A DNA stretch of 5,224 nucleotides. Origin: Nitriliruptoraceae bacterium. GTDB taxonomy: Bacteria; Actinomycetota; Nitriliruptoria; Nitriliruptorales; Nitriliruptoraceae. The notes under the pieces were generated by a model, which saw only the letters and a list, made by a program, of their open reading frames with translations, had not been told where the DNA came from and searched no databases. The DNA lies in NCBI GenBank assembly GCA_007118045.1, contig SKTG01000358.1, forward strand, positions 1-5,224. Reading direction: 5' to 3'. Below are positions 1 through 5,224 of this stretch, piece after piece (the first letter of the stretch is position 1; each line of letters opens with the position of its first letter). A program made the translations under genes and the position numbers.

Positions 1-130
1 CCACCGCCAGGGCGGCCCGCACCGAGCGTCGGTCCTGCAGGCGTGCCAGCTCGTAGCGCAGCCGCGCCACCTCGCGGGCGGTGGCGTCACCGTCCCCGGC
101 GTCGGGTCGTGGCGGCTCGGGTTCGCTCAG
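1..130 (-). CDS. Partial CDS (N-terminus), coiled-coil-like start, function unknown
   Basis: This reading frame is open from base 226 leftward to the window edge. It directly follows the ABC ATPase on the same strand. From 130 it reads as an acidic, Pro-rich leader (begins L/M-SEPEPPRPDAGDGDAT), then a charged helical stretch (REVARLRYELARLQDRR) and the start of a more hydrophobic part (SVRAALAV). Third positions are mostly G or C, as in the neighbouring genes, which supports real coding. No ATG, GTG or TTG lies in frame between the upstream stop (227-229) and base 71. The choices are CTG at 128-130, whose TG is shared with the ATPase stop in a CTGA overlap, or GTG at 68-70, which has no convincing Shine-Dalgarno. 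I favour CTG because the leader looks coding and because a GTGA overlap occurs elsewhere in the window. A short coiled coil before a catalytic domain is seen in some polysaccharide-locus glycosyltransferases, but no catalytic region is visible, so I assign no function. Confidence 0.55.
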   Translation of the reverse strand, partial: MSEPEPPRPDAGDGDATAREVARLRYELARLQDRRSVRAALAV

Positions 131-1098
131 GGCTCGCTCGTCGCTCCGTCGGAGGCCTCGCGGTCGCGCTCGACCTCTTCGCGGCGTTGACGACGGCGTT
201 CCGCCCGCCGTTCCTGCCGGCGCTGCTCACGCCGCTGTTCGCGCTTGCGCTCGCGTCGCTGCTCCTTGCTCTCCAGCTCGGGGCTCTCATGCTCGTAGGC
301 GTCGACCACCACCTCGACCGGCCCGTCCTGGCGCACCACGCCCTGCTCCAACCAGATCGCGCGGTTGCAGGTCTCCAGGATCGCCTTGCTGCTGTGGCTG
401 ACCAGGAACACGCTGCCGGCACGCGCCAGCAGCGCCTCGATCCGCTCCTGGCTGCGCTTCCTGAACTCCTTGTCACCGACGGAGAGCGCCTCGTCGATCA
501 TGAGGATGTCGGGGTCCACCGCGGTCGCGATGGCGAACTGCAGACGGGATCGCATGCCGGACGAGTAGGTGCGCAACGGCAGGTCGATGAAGTCCCGCAA
601 CCCCGTCCACTCCGAGATCTCCTCGATGTGGTGGTCGATCTCCTCGCGCGGCAGGCCGAGGGCGAGGCAGCCGAGCTCGATGTTGTGCCGGCCGGACACG
701 TTGCGTTGCAGGGCGGCCCCGACCCCGAGCAGCTGTGGCTGGCTGCGTGCGTACACGCTGCCGCTCTCGACCGGTAGGAGGCCCGCCAGTGCCTGCAGCA
801 ACGTGGACTTGCCCGACCCGTTGAGCCCGATCAGCCCGATGGCCTCGCCCTCCGCCACGTCGAGCGACACCCCCCGCACGGCGTGGATCCGTCGGGGCGG
901 GTTGCGGCGACCGTGCCGCGCGACCACCTCGCTCAGCTTCGGGCGGCGATCCTCGTGCACCGTGTAGGTCACGTGCACGTCACGGGCGACCAGGGTCAGA
1001 TCGGCGTGGGAACGCTCGTCGCGCGTGTGGTCGACGCCCCCGGGCCGGGTGAGCGTCTGGGAGCCCGCGGCCTCAGCCACGGCCGTACTCGCGTTCAC
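127..1098 (-). CDS. ABC transporter ATP-binding protein, polysaccharide export (Wzt/TagH/RfbB-like)
   Basis: This is the 323-aa nucleotide-binding subunit of an ABC-2 exporter. It powers transfer of lipid-linked polysaccharide or teichoic-acid-like polymer across the cytoplasmic membrane. The motifs seen are: Walker A GLNGSGKST at residues 91-99, the SSGMR form of the ABC signature at 179-183, Walker B ILMIDE at 198-203, the D-loop SVGD at 206-209 and the H-loop histidine H235. SSGMR, and a Q-loop region reading GVGAALQRNVSGRHNI, are typical of the Wzt/TagH branch. The start is GTG at 1098, which gives a 26-bp overlap with the permease. GTG at 1080 (codon 7, 8-bp overlap) is equally possible, because neither has a strong Shine-Dalgarno. 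There is no C-terminal carbohydrate-binding domain of the kind found in some Wzt proteins. Instead the protein ends in a highly charged Arg/Glu tail (about 278-313) with a period of four residues. Family assignment is firm; the exported substrate is inferred from neighbouring genes. Confidence 0.93.
   Translation of the reverse strand: MNASTAVAEAAGSQTLTRPGGVDHTRDERSHADLTLVARDVHVTYTVHEDRRPKLSEVVARHGRRNPPRRIHAVRGVSLDVAEGEAIGLIGLNGSGKSTLLQALAGLLPVESGSVYARSQPQLLGVGAALQRNVSGRHNIELGCLALGLPREEIDHHIEEISEWTGLRDFIDLPLRTYSSGMRSRLQFAIATAVDPDILMIDEALSVGDKEFRKRSQERIEALLARAGSVFLVSHSSKAILETCNRAIWLEQGVVRQDGPVEVVVDAYEHESPELESKEQRRERKREQRREQRRQERRAERRRQRREEVERDREASDGATSEP
181..264 (-). repeat. Seven degenerate 12-bp units coding an xxRR tetrad repeat
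   Basis: Residues 279-306 of the ABC ATPase fall into seven consecutive four-residue units: EQRR, ERKR, EQRR, EQRR, QERR, AERR, RQRR. All but the second end in RR, and the second ends in KR. Codons differ between units (CGA, CGC, CGG and CGT for Arg; GAG and GAA for Glu). It is therefore a degenerate repeat kept at protein level, or an old expansion, not a fresh slippage tract. Residues 281-310 contain 15 Arg and 8 Glu. The i to i+4 spacing of Glu and Arg would suit a solvent-exposed single alpha-helix. Confidence 0.8.
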
Positions 1099-1960
1099 CG
1101 GCTCGGAAGATCAGCAGGCCCCCGACGAGCATCGCGATGGTCCAGACGACGGCGGAGACCCACATCCACGGCACGAGCTGGTGGTCCGTGCCCGACAGCA
1201 GGTACTCGCGCGGGAGGCTGACGAAGACGTAGAAGGGGTTGAGCAGGAACCAGGGCAGCAGGTCGAGGTGACCGATGGCGTCGAGTCGGTCCTCGAGCGC
1301 GAAGATCACCCCGGAGCCGTAGAACGCGAGCCGGAACACGAACGGCAGGATGTTGACCGTGTCACGGAACGCGTTGCTGACCCGGGCCACGAGCAGGGCA
1401 CCCCCGAGGTTGAACGTCAGCTGGAGCAGCAGGGACGGGATCACCAGCAGCCACAGCCAGGTGACCTCCAGGCCGGGGTTGACGTCCGGGTCGACCGTGA
1501 GCTCGGTGACCACCACCACGATCACCATCACGATCACGGCCGGCACGAAGGCCAGCGCCTCACGCATCACCGACGAGATGGGGAGCAGCGCGCGGGGGAA
1601 CTGCAGTGACCGGATCAGACCCTCGCTGGCGATGATCGTGCGGGCCGCCGACTGGATGGTCTTCTGCGACCAGTGGTAGGTGAACACCCCGATGGCGAGG
1701 AACCCGATGAAGTTCGGGATGCCCCGGTTGATGCCGAGCAGGACCCCGAACACGAGGTAGTAGACGGCGATCAGCAGGATCGGGTTGAGCAGGTGCCAGA
1801 GGCTGCCCAGCACCGTGTCCATGTGCTGGGAGCGCATCTCCCCGGCGGCGTTGGCGTAGGCGAACTGGCGTCGCTGCCACAGGGTGCGCACGTAGGCGGG
1901 CAGCGACGGGTTGCCGCCGAGCTCGATGAGCCCCGGCGGCGCCGCAGCGGGGTTGGACAC
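1073..1960 (-). CDS. ABC-2 type permease, polysaccharide/teichoic acid export (Wzm/TagG-like)
   Basis: This 295-aa membrane subunit pairs with the ATPase encoded immediately downstream. It forms the channel for a lipid-linked surface glycan in the ABC-dependent export pathway. After a polar N-terminal region containing RRQFAYANAAGEMRSQH (about 30-46), hydrophobic segments lie near residues 52-75, 83-98, 136-154, 167-193, 204-222 and 264-286. That gives six predicted spans, as usual for Wzm/TagG. The region SLWHLLNPILLIAVYYLVFG (53-72) is characteristic of ABC-2 polysaccharide exporters, and the length is close to the normal family size. The start is GTG at 1958-1960, supported by GAGGAA at 1966-1971 (minus strand) with a 5-nt spacer. 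The stop lies inside the ATPase gene, so the two are probably translationally coupled. I infer that it exports the polymer made by the divergent genes. It cannot be assigned to teichoic acid, galactan or O-antigen from sequence alone. Confidence 0.93.
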   Translation of the reverse strand: MSNPAAAPPGLIELGGNPSLPAYVRTLWQRRQFAYANAAGEMRSQHMDTVLGSLWHLLNPILLIAVYYLVFGVLLGINRGIPNFIGFLAIGVFTYHWSQKTIQSAARTIIASEGLIRSLQFPRALLPISSVMREALAFVPAVIVMVIVVVVTELTVDPDVNPGLEVTWLWLLVIPSLLLQLTFNLGGALLVARVSNAFRDTVNILPFVFRLAFYGSGVIFALEDRLDAIGHLDLLPWFLLNPFYVFVSLPREYLLSGTDHQLVPWMWVSAVVWTIAMLVGGLLIFRAGEREYGRG

Positions 1961-1965
1961 GGACG

Positions 1966-1971
1966 TTCCTC
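1966..1971 (-). promoter_or_regulatory. Ribosome binding site of the permease gene
   Basis: On the minus strand this reads GAGGAA and ends 5 nt before the GTG start at 1960. It is among the clearest Shine-Dalgarno sequences in the window and supports that GTG as the start codon. Confidence 0.75.
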
Positions 1972-2048
1972 GGAGGCGAAGTCGGCCCCGAGTCTAGCGC
2001 TAGGCTCCCCCGTCGCCCCTGGGGTGCGACGCCGCACCGGCCGACCGT

Positions 2049-2052
2049 GGAG
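2049..2052 (+). promoter_or_regulatory. Ribosome binding site deciding the dehydrogenase start
   Basis: GGAG sits 7 nt before ATG 2060. The same frame is open far upstream with other in-frame starts (TTG at 2054, GTG at 2024). The Shine-Dalgarno spacing and the beginning of family-like sequence just after 2060 select the ATG. Confidence 0.65.
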
Positions 2053-2059
2053 CTTGACG

Positions 2060-3352
2060 ATGCATCCTCGCGCGTCCTCGTTCGAGCACGACCGATGGAC
2101 GGCTGCGGTGATCGGGCTGGGCTACGTCGGCCTGCCGATGGCGATCACCGCCGCCGAGCGTGGGCTGGACGTCATCGGGTTCGACATCTCGCAGGAGCGG
2201 GTCGACAGCGTGTCGGCCGGCCGGAGCCACGTGGAGGACGTCACCGACGAGCAGCTCGGCCGCGCGCTCGCCGGCGGTGCCCGGTTCACCACCGACGAGA
2301 CCCTCCTGCGCGAGGCGGACGCGATCGTCATCGCCGTGCCGTCGCCGCTGGGTCGCAACCGACAGCCGGACATGTCCTACATCGAGTCCGCGTCGCAGCT
2401 GGTCGCCCGCAACGCCGGTGCGGGCCAACTGATCTCCCTCGAGTCGACGACCTACCCCGGGACCACGGAGGACTACGTGGTCGCCGCGCTGGACGCGGCC
2501 GGGCTGAAGCTGGACGAGGACGTGTTCGTCACCTTCTCCCCGGAACGGGTGGATCCGGGCAACGTGTTGCACACGGCGCAGATCCCCAAGGTCGTCGGCG
2601 GGGTCACCCCGCTCTCGGGCGAGATCGGCGCGGCGGCCTACCGCCGTCTGGTCGACCACGTGCACCTGGTGTCCTCGGCGCGGGCCGCGGAGCTCGCGAA
2701 GTTGCTGGAGAACACCTATCGGGCCGTCAACATCGCCATGGTCAACGAGCTGGCCCAGGTCGCCAACGTCTTCGACATCGACATCTGGGAGGTCATCGAT
2801 GCGGCGGCCAGCAAGCCGTTCGGCTTCCAGCCCTTCTACCCCGGCCCCGGGGTGGGTGGTCACTGCATCCCGCTCGATCCCCAGTTCCTGGCCTGGCGGG
2901 CCCGCGAGATGAAGGTCGCCACCCGGTTCATCGACCTGGCCGAGGACGTCAACCTGCACATGCCCGACTACGTCGTCTCCCGTGTCACGGAGCTGCTCAA
3001 CCAGGACGGCAAGCCGCTGTTCGGGGCACGCATCGTCGGCGTCGGGCTCGCCTACAAGCGCAACATCGCGGACGAGCGCGAGTCGCCCTCGATGGACGTG
3101 CTGCGCCTGCTGGAGCGGCGTGGCGCGGTCCTCAGCGTCTTCGACCCGCACGTCCCCGACGAGCGCATCGTCGCCCACCGGTTCACCCCGGTCGAGCCCG
3201 GCCACCTCGGCGAGCAGGACCTCGCGATCGTGCTGACCGACCACGACGCGATCGACTACCCGGGGCTGGCGGCCGGCGTACCGAAGGTCTTCGACACCCG
3301 CGGGGTGTACCGCCGGCTGGGCACGATGCCCGACAACGTCGTCAGCCTGTGA
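2060..3352 (+). CDS. UDP-N-acetylhexosamine 6-dehydrogenase (WbpA/WecC-like nucleotide sugar dehydrogenase)
   Basis: This 430-aa enzyme of the UDP-glucose/GDP-mannose dehydrogenase family oxidises C6 of a UDP-sugar in two NAD-dependent steps, giving a UDP-uronic acid in the cytoplasm. Domains in order are: an N-terminal NAD-binding Rossmann fold with GLGYVG at 19-24; VPSPLG, then LESTTYPGTTE with the active-site Glu E128; and SPERVDPGN around E162. The central dimerisation domain has K214 and N218 in AKLLENTYRAVN. The catalytic Cys is C269 in GGHCIPLDP. The C-terminal UDP-binding domain contains AYKRN and DERESPS. PFGFQPFYPGPG and the PLGRNRQPDMSYIE stretch resemble WbpA-type UDP-GlcNAc dehydrogenases more than UDP-glucose enzymes. 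I therefore infer a UDP-GlcNAc or UDP-ManNAc substrate; the choice between them is not certain. All catalytic residues are present, so it should be active. It heads an operon with two glycosyltransferases and diverges from the exporter genes, which suggests it supplies an acidic sugar for the exported polymer. Confidence 0.93.
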   Translation: MHPRASSFEHDRWTAAVIGLGYVGLPMAITAAERGLDVIGFDISQERVDSVSAGRSHVEDVTDEQLGRALAGGARFTTDETLLREADAIVIAVPSPLGRNRQPDMSYIESASQLVARNAGAGQLISLESTTYPGTTEDYVVAALDAAGLKLDEDVFVTFSPERVDPGNVLHTAQIPKVVGGVTPLSGEIGAAAYRRLVDHVHLVSSARAAELAKLLENTYRAVNIAMVNELAQVANVFDIDIWEVIDAAASKPFGFQPFYPGPGVGGHCIPLDPQFLAWRAREMKVATRFIDLAEDVNLHMPDYVVSRVTELLNQDGKPLFGARIVGVGLAYKRNIADERESPSMDVLRLLERRGAVLSVFDPHVPDERIVAHRFTPVEPGHLGEQDLAIVLTDHDAIDYPGLAAGVPKVFDTRGVYRRLGTMPDNVVSL

Positions 3353-3373
3353 GCCGGCGCCGGGATCGCTGAC

Positions 3374-4486
3374 GTGCGGGTCCTGATCGTCACTGTCGTC
3401 CACACCCCGCTCGACGCGCGCGTGCACCACCGACAGATCCGCGCCCTGCGTGAAGCCGACGTCGAGGTGACCTACCTGGCGCCCTGGCGCGCGACCGGAA
3501 CGGAGCGCGCGGCGGCCATCGACGGGGTCCGCTGCGGGGATCTGCCCCGGGCGGTGGGTCGGCGCCGGATCCGGGCGCTGCGTGCGGCCCGACGCGCGAT
3601 CACCCGGCTGGGTCCGAGCCACGACGTGATCGTGCTCCACGACCCGGAGCTGGTGCTCGCCGTGGCGGGACGGCGACACCGGCTGCCGCCGGTCGTGCTG
3701 GACGTGCACGAGGACCTGGTCGCCAGCCTGTCCGACCGCTCGTGGCTGCCCGGCGCCCTGCGTCCGGCGGCACGGTGGGCGGCCGCCACCTCGGAGCGGT
3801 GGGCGGAGCGACACCTGGCGCTCCTGCTCGCCGAGCCCGGCTACGCCGACCGCTTCGCCCACGAGCATCCGGTGGTGCCGAACCTGCCGTGGCTGCCGTC
3901 CACGCCGGAACCCTCGGGCGACCAGCGCGTGGTCCACCTGGGGCGGCTCTCGGTGGGTCGGGGGGCGCACGAGCTGCTCGCCGTCGGTCACCAGCTCGCG
4001 GCGAGAGGAGGTCCGGTCGTGGAGCTGATCGGACCCGCGGACGCCGACGTCCGCGACACGGTCGCCGCCGCACACGCCGCCGGTGACGTCGTCTGGCACG
4101 GCTTCGTGCCGAACGAGCGAGCGACGACCCTGCTGAGCGGCGCCACCGCCGGGCTCGCCCTGCTGCACGACCTGCCCAACTACCGGCGGTCGACACCGAC
4201 GAAGGTGGTGGAGTACCTGGCCGCGGGCGTGCCCGTCGTCGCGACCCCGTTGCCGGAGGCGGCGGCGCTGCTCGAACGCTCCGGTGGCGGCGTGACGGTG
4301 CCGTTCCCGCCCGGCGCCGCCTGCGTGAGCGCGGTCGTCGAGACCGTCCTCGCGCTGGCCGCCGACCCGGAACGACGTCGGCGCCTCGGTGAGGCAGGCC
4401 GTGCGCACGTCGCCGCGGAGGCGAGCTGGGACGTCGCCGCGCCGAGGTTCGTCGAGCACCTGCGGACCCTGGCGAGGGGCGCGTGA
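3374..4486 (+). CDS. Glycosyltransferase, GT4-like (GT-B fold)
   Basis: This 370-aa cytoplasmic or membrane-associated glycosyltransferase is predicted to add a sugar from a nucleotide donor to the growing lipid-linked glycan. The N-terminal Rossmann-like half starts MRVLIVTVVHTPLDARVHHR and contains LHDPEL (88-93) and DVHEDL (110-115). The C-terminal donor-binding half has HLGRLSVGRG (188-197) and HGFVPNE (242-248). The strongest signature is NYRRSTPTKVVEYLAAGVPV (269-288). It corresponds to the donor site of a GT4 subgroup, with E280 as the usual second Glu of the E-x7-E motif. The first Glu position (272) is Arg. The start is GTG 3374, with a weak GGGA (3362-3365) 8 nt upstream, and it lies 21 bp after the dehydrogenase stop. 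The stop overlaps the next gene by 4 nt (GTGA). Length is normal for GT4. Donor, acceptor and linkage cannot be read from sequence. Confidence 0.88.
   Translation: MRVLIVTVVHTPLDARVHHRQIRALREADVEVTYLAPWRATGTERAAAIDGVRCGDLPRAVGRRRIRALRAARRAITRLGPSHDVIVLHDPELVLAVAGRRHRLPPVVLDVHEDLVASLSDRSWLPGALRPAARWAAATSERWAERHLALLLAEPGYADRFAHEHPVVPNLPWLPSTPEPSGDQRVVHLGRLSVGRGAHELLAVGHQLAARGGPVVELIGPADADVRDTVAAAHAAGDVVWHGFVPNERATTLLSGATAGLALLHDLPNYRRSTPTKVVEYLAAGVPVVATPLPEAAALLERSGGGVTVPFPPGAACVSAVVETVLALAADPERRRRLGEAGRAHVAAEASWDVAAPRFVEHLRTLARGA
4474..4479 (+). promoter_or_regulatory. Ribosome binding site of the GT2 gene, inside the GT4 gene
   Basis: GAGGGG lies just before GTG 4483. The GAGG core is 5 nt from the start codon. 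Together with the GTGA start/stop overlap at 4483-4486, it favours GTG 4483 over the internal GTG at 4549 and predicts translational coupling to the upstream glycosyltransferase. Confidence 0.7.
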
Positions 4487-5224
4487 CCGGTCCGGACGGC
4501 GAGCGTGACGGGGATCCCGGCCCGTCGTTGCCGCCGCTACCGCGGACCGTGCGGGTCAGCGTCGTGTTGCCGGCGCGCGACGCGGCCGACCAGGTGCCCG
4601 GAGCGATCCGCTCCGCCCTGCACCAGGACGGGGTGGTCGAGGTGCTCGTGGCCGCCGGCGACCCGGCCACCGCCGCAGCGGCCGCCGAGGTGTCGGACCC
4701 GCGGGTGCGGGTGCTCGACAACCCGACGGGTCGTACCTCGGAGGGTCTCAACCTCGCGATCGGCGCCGCCAGCGGCGAGGTCGTCGTGCGCGTCGACGCC
4801 CAGTCCCGGCTGCCCGAGGGGTACGTCGCGCAGGCGGTCGCCAGCCTGCGCACGACGGGCGCCGCGAACGTCGGTGGACGCCAGGTCCCCCGGGCCGAGG
4901 AGGGCACGGCCGCGGCGATCGCCACGGCGATGGGCACCCGCGTCGGTGCGGGCGGCGCCACCTACCGGACGGGGACGACCCCCGGGCCGGCCGACACCGT
5001 CTACCTCGGCGTCTTCCGGGCCGACGTGCTGCGTCGGGTCGGTGGTTTCGACCCTCGGTTCGTCCGCAACCAGGACGCGGAGCTCAACCTGCGTCTGCGC
5101 CGCGCGGGGTACACGGTGTGGTTCGAGCCCCGCCTGGCCGTCGACTACCGCCCGCGCGAGAGCCTCGCCGCGCTGGCCCGCCAGTACCTGGCCTACGGGC
5201 GCTACCGCCGTCTGACCGCCCAGG
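4483..5224 (+). CDS. Glycosyltransferase family 2, ExoA-like, incomplete at right edge
   Basis: The frame stays open from GTG 4483 to the last base (247 codons, no stop), so the C-terminus is missing. A Pro/Asp/Gly-rich leader of about 22 residues precedes the GT-A nucleotide-binding strand VRVSVVLPARD (23-33). Then come NPTGRTSEGLNLAIGAASGE (80-99) and the acidic motif VRVDAQSRLP (102-111), with D105 the likely metal/nucleotide ligand. NVGG lies shortly after. PADTVYLGVFRADVLRRVGG is followed by RNQDAELNLRLRRAG (195-209), the QDxE motif with D198 and the probable base E200. QYLAYGRYRR (234-243) matches the membrane-proximal motif of processive or lipid-linked GT2 enzymes. This arrangement resembles ExoA of succinoglycan synthesis. 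Such proteins often continue into C-terminal membrane helices, which would lie beyond the window. It overlaps the GT4 gene by 4 nt and is probably co-translated. Its sugar specificity is unknown. Confidence 0.9.
   Translation, partial: MTGPDGERDGDPGPSLPPLPRTVRVSVVLPARDAADQVPGAIRSALHQDGVVEVLVAAGDPATAAAAAEVSDPRVRVLDNPTGRTSEGLNLAIGAASGEVVVRVDAQSRLPEGYVAQAVASLRTTGAANVGGRQVPRAEEGTAAAIATAMGTRVGAGGATYRTGTTPGPADTVYLGVFRADVLRRVGGFDPRFVRNQDAELNLRLRRAGYTVWFEPRLAVDYRPRESLAALARQYLAYGRYRRLTAQ

Larger units (their letters stand above)
1961..2059. promoter_or_regulatory. Divergent intergenic promoter region
   Basis: This 99-bp gap separates the exporter genes (leftward) from the dehydrogenase-glycosyltransferase genes (rightward), so it must hold a promoter for each unless one unit is read from further away. 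At its centre, 1991-2006 reads AGTCTAGCGCTAGGCT: a perfect 10-bp palindrome (1994-2003) within a 16-bp dyad that has one mismatched pair. The right arm gives TAGGCT (2001-2006) on plus, and the left arm gives TAGACT on minus. Both fit the loose actinobacterial -10 form TAnnnT. I see no TTGAC-like -35 at standard spacing on either side. The assignment is inference from position and symmetry. The dyad could instead be an operator. Confidence 0.5.

Noticed and set aside
1509..1540. Simple-sequence-looking ATCACC/ATCACG stretch
   Set aside because: On the minus strand it encodes the Val/Ile-rich membrane segment VIVMVIVVVV of the permease, so the pattern is explained by hydrophobic codons.
1023..1600. 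Plus-strand frame with a His/Asp-rich stretch (about 1500-1550) that could suggest a metal-binding protein
   Set aside because: It is the complement of the permease transmembrane codons and has no start context or neighbouring support.
3354..3363. Perfect palindrome CCGGCGCCGG in the gap between dehydrogenase and GT4
   Set aside because: Only 10 bp, no loop and no T-run, and short G/C palindromes are common at this base composition. It does not look like a terminator inside this likely operon.
2047..3372. Long plus-strand frame overlapping the dehydrogenase in another phase
   Set aside because: The product is Arg/Ala/Gly-rich with no recognisable motif. The alternative frame has the full NAD-binding and GGHCIP catalytic signatures.
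2000..4459. Very long open frame on the minus strand (819 codons) opposite the dehydrogenase and GT4 genes
   Set aside because: Its translation is a His/Arg/Gln/Asp/Gly-rich mixture with no domain motifs, and it lies opposite two genes with complete catalytic motifs. Long antisense frames are expected from the strong G/C third-position bias here.
3600..4961. Long minus-strand open frame opposite both glycosyltransferases
   Set aside because: It has low-complexity Arg/Pro/Ser/Ala composition and spans two well-supported plus-strand genes, so it is a shadow.
4505..5215. Closed plus-strand ORF of 236 codons at the right edge
   Set aside because: It is Arg/Ser/Cys/Pro-rich without motifs. The overlapping frame starting at 4483 encodes a clear GT2 enzyme with a good ribosome binding site.

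Overview
The window is very GC-rich, roughly 70% by eye. It has strong G/C third-position codon bias, frequent GTG starts and tightly packed or overlapping genes. This fits an actinomycete-like (Actinomycetota) chromosome, but nothing in the sequence fixes the genus. It holds part of a cell-surface polysaccharide locus. I see no mobile element, CRISPR array, tRNA or rRNA, and no sign of a defence or otherwise unknown system. The more unusual details are local.

Layout. On the minus strand, read right to left, are an ABC-2 exporter permease (1073-1960), its ATPase (127-1098) and the first ~43 codons of a third gene that leaves the window at base 1. Diverging from these on the plus strand are a UDP-N-acetylhexosamine 6-dehydrogenase (2060-3352), a GT4-type glycosyltransferase (3374-4486) and a GT2/ExoA-like glycosyltransferase (4483 to the right edge, incomplete). 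A 99-bp intergenic region (1961-2059) carries a near-perfect dyad with a -10-like hexamer facing each way. Every base outside it is coding except a 21-bp gap at 3353-3373.

How they work together (inference from families). The dehydrogenase would make a UDP-N-acetyl-hexosaminuronic acid. The two glycosyltransferases would build an acidic glycan on the cytoplasmic face of the membrane. The Wzm/Wzt (TagG/TagH)-type transporter would export the lipid-linked polymer. The product would be an acidic capsule-, teichuronic-acid- or O-antigen-like polymer.

Points worth a second look: a seven-copy four-residue Arg-rich repeat in the ATPase tail; a leftmost gene whose only early start is a CTG overlapping the ATPase stop; a GT2 gene that an ORF scan requiring a stop codon would miss; and the dyad between the two operons.
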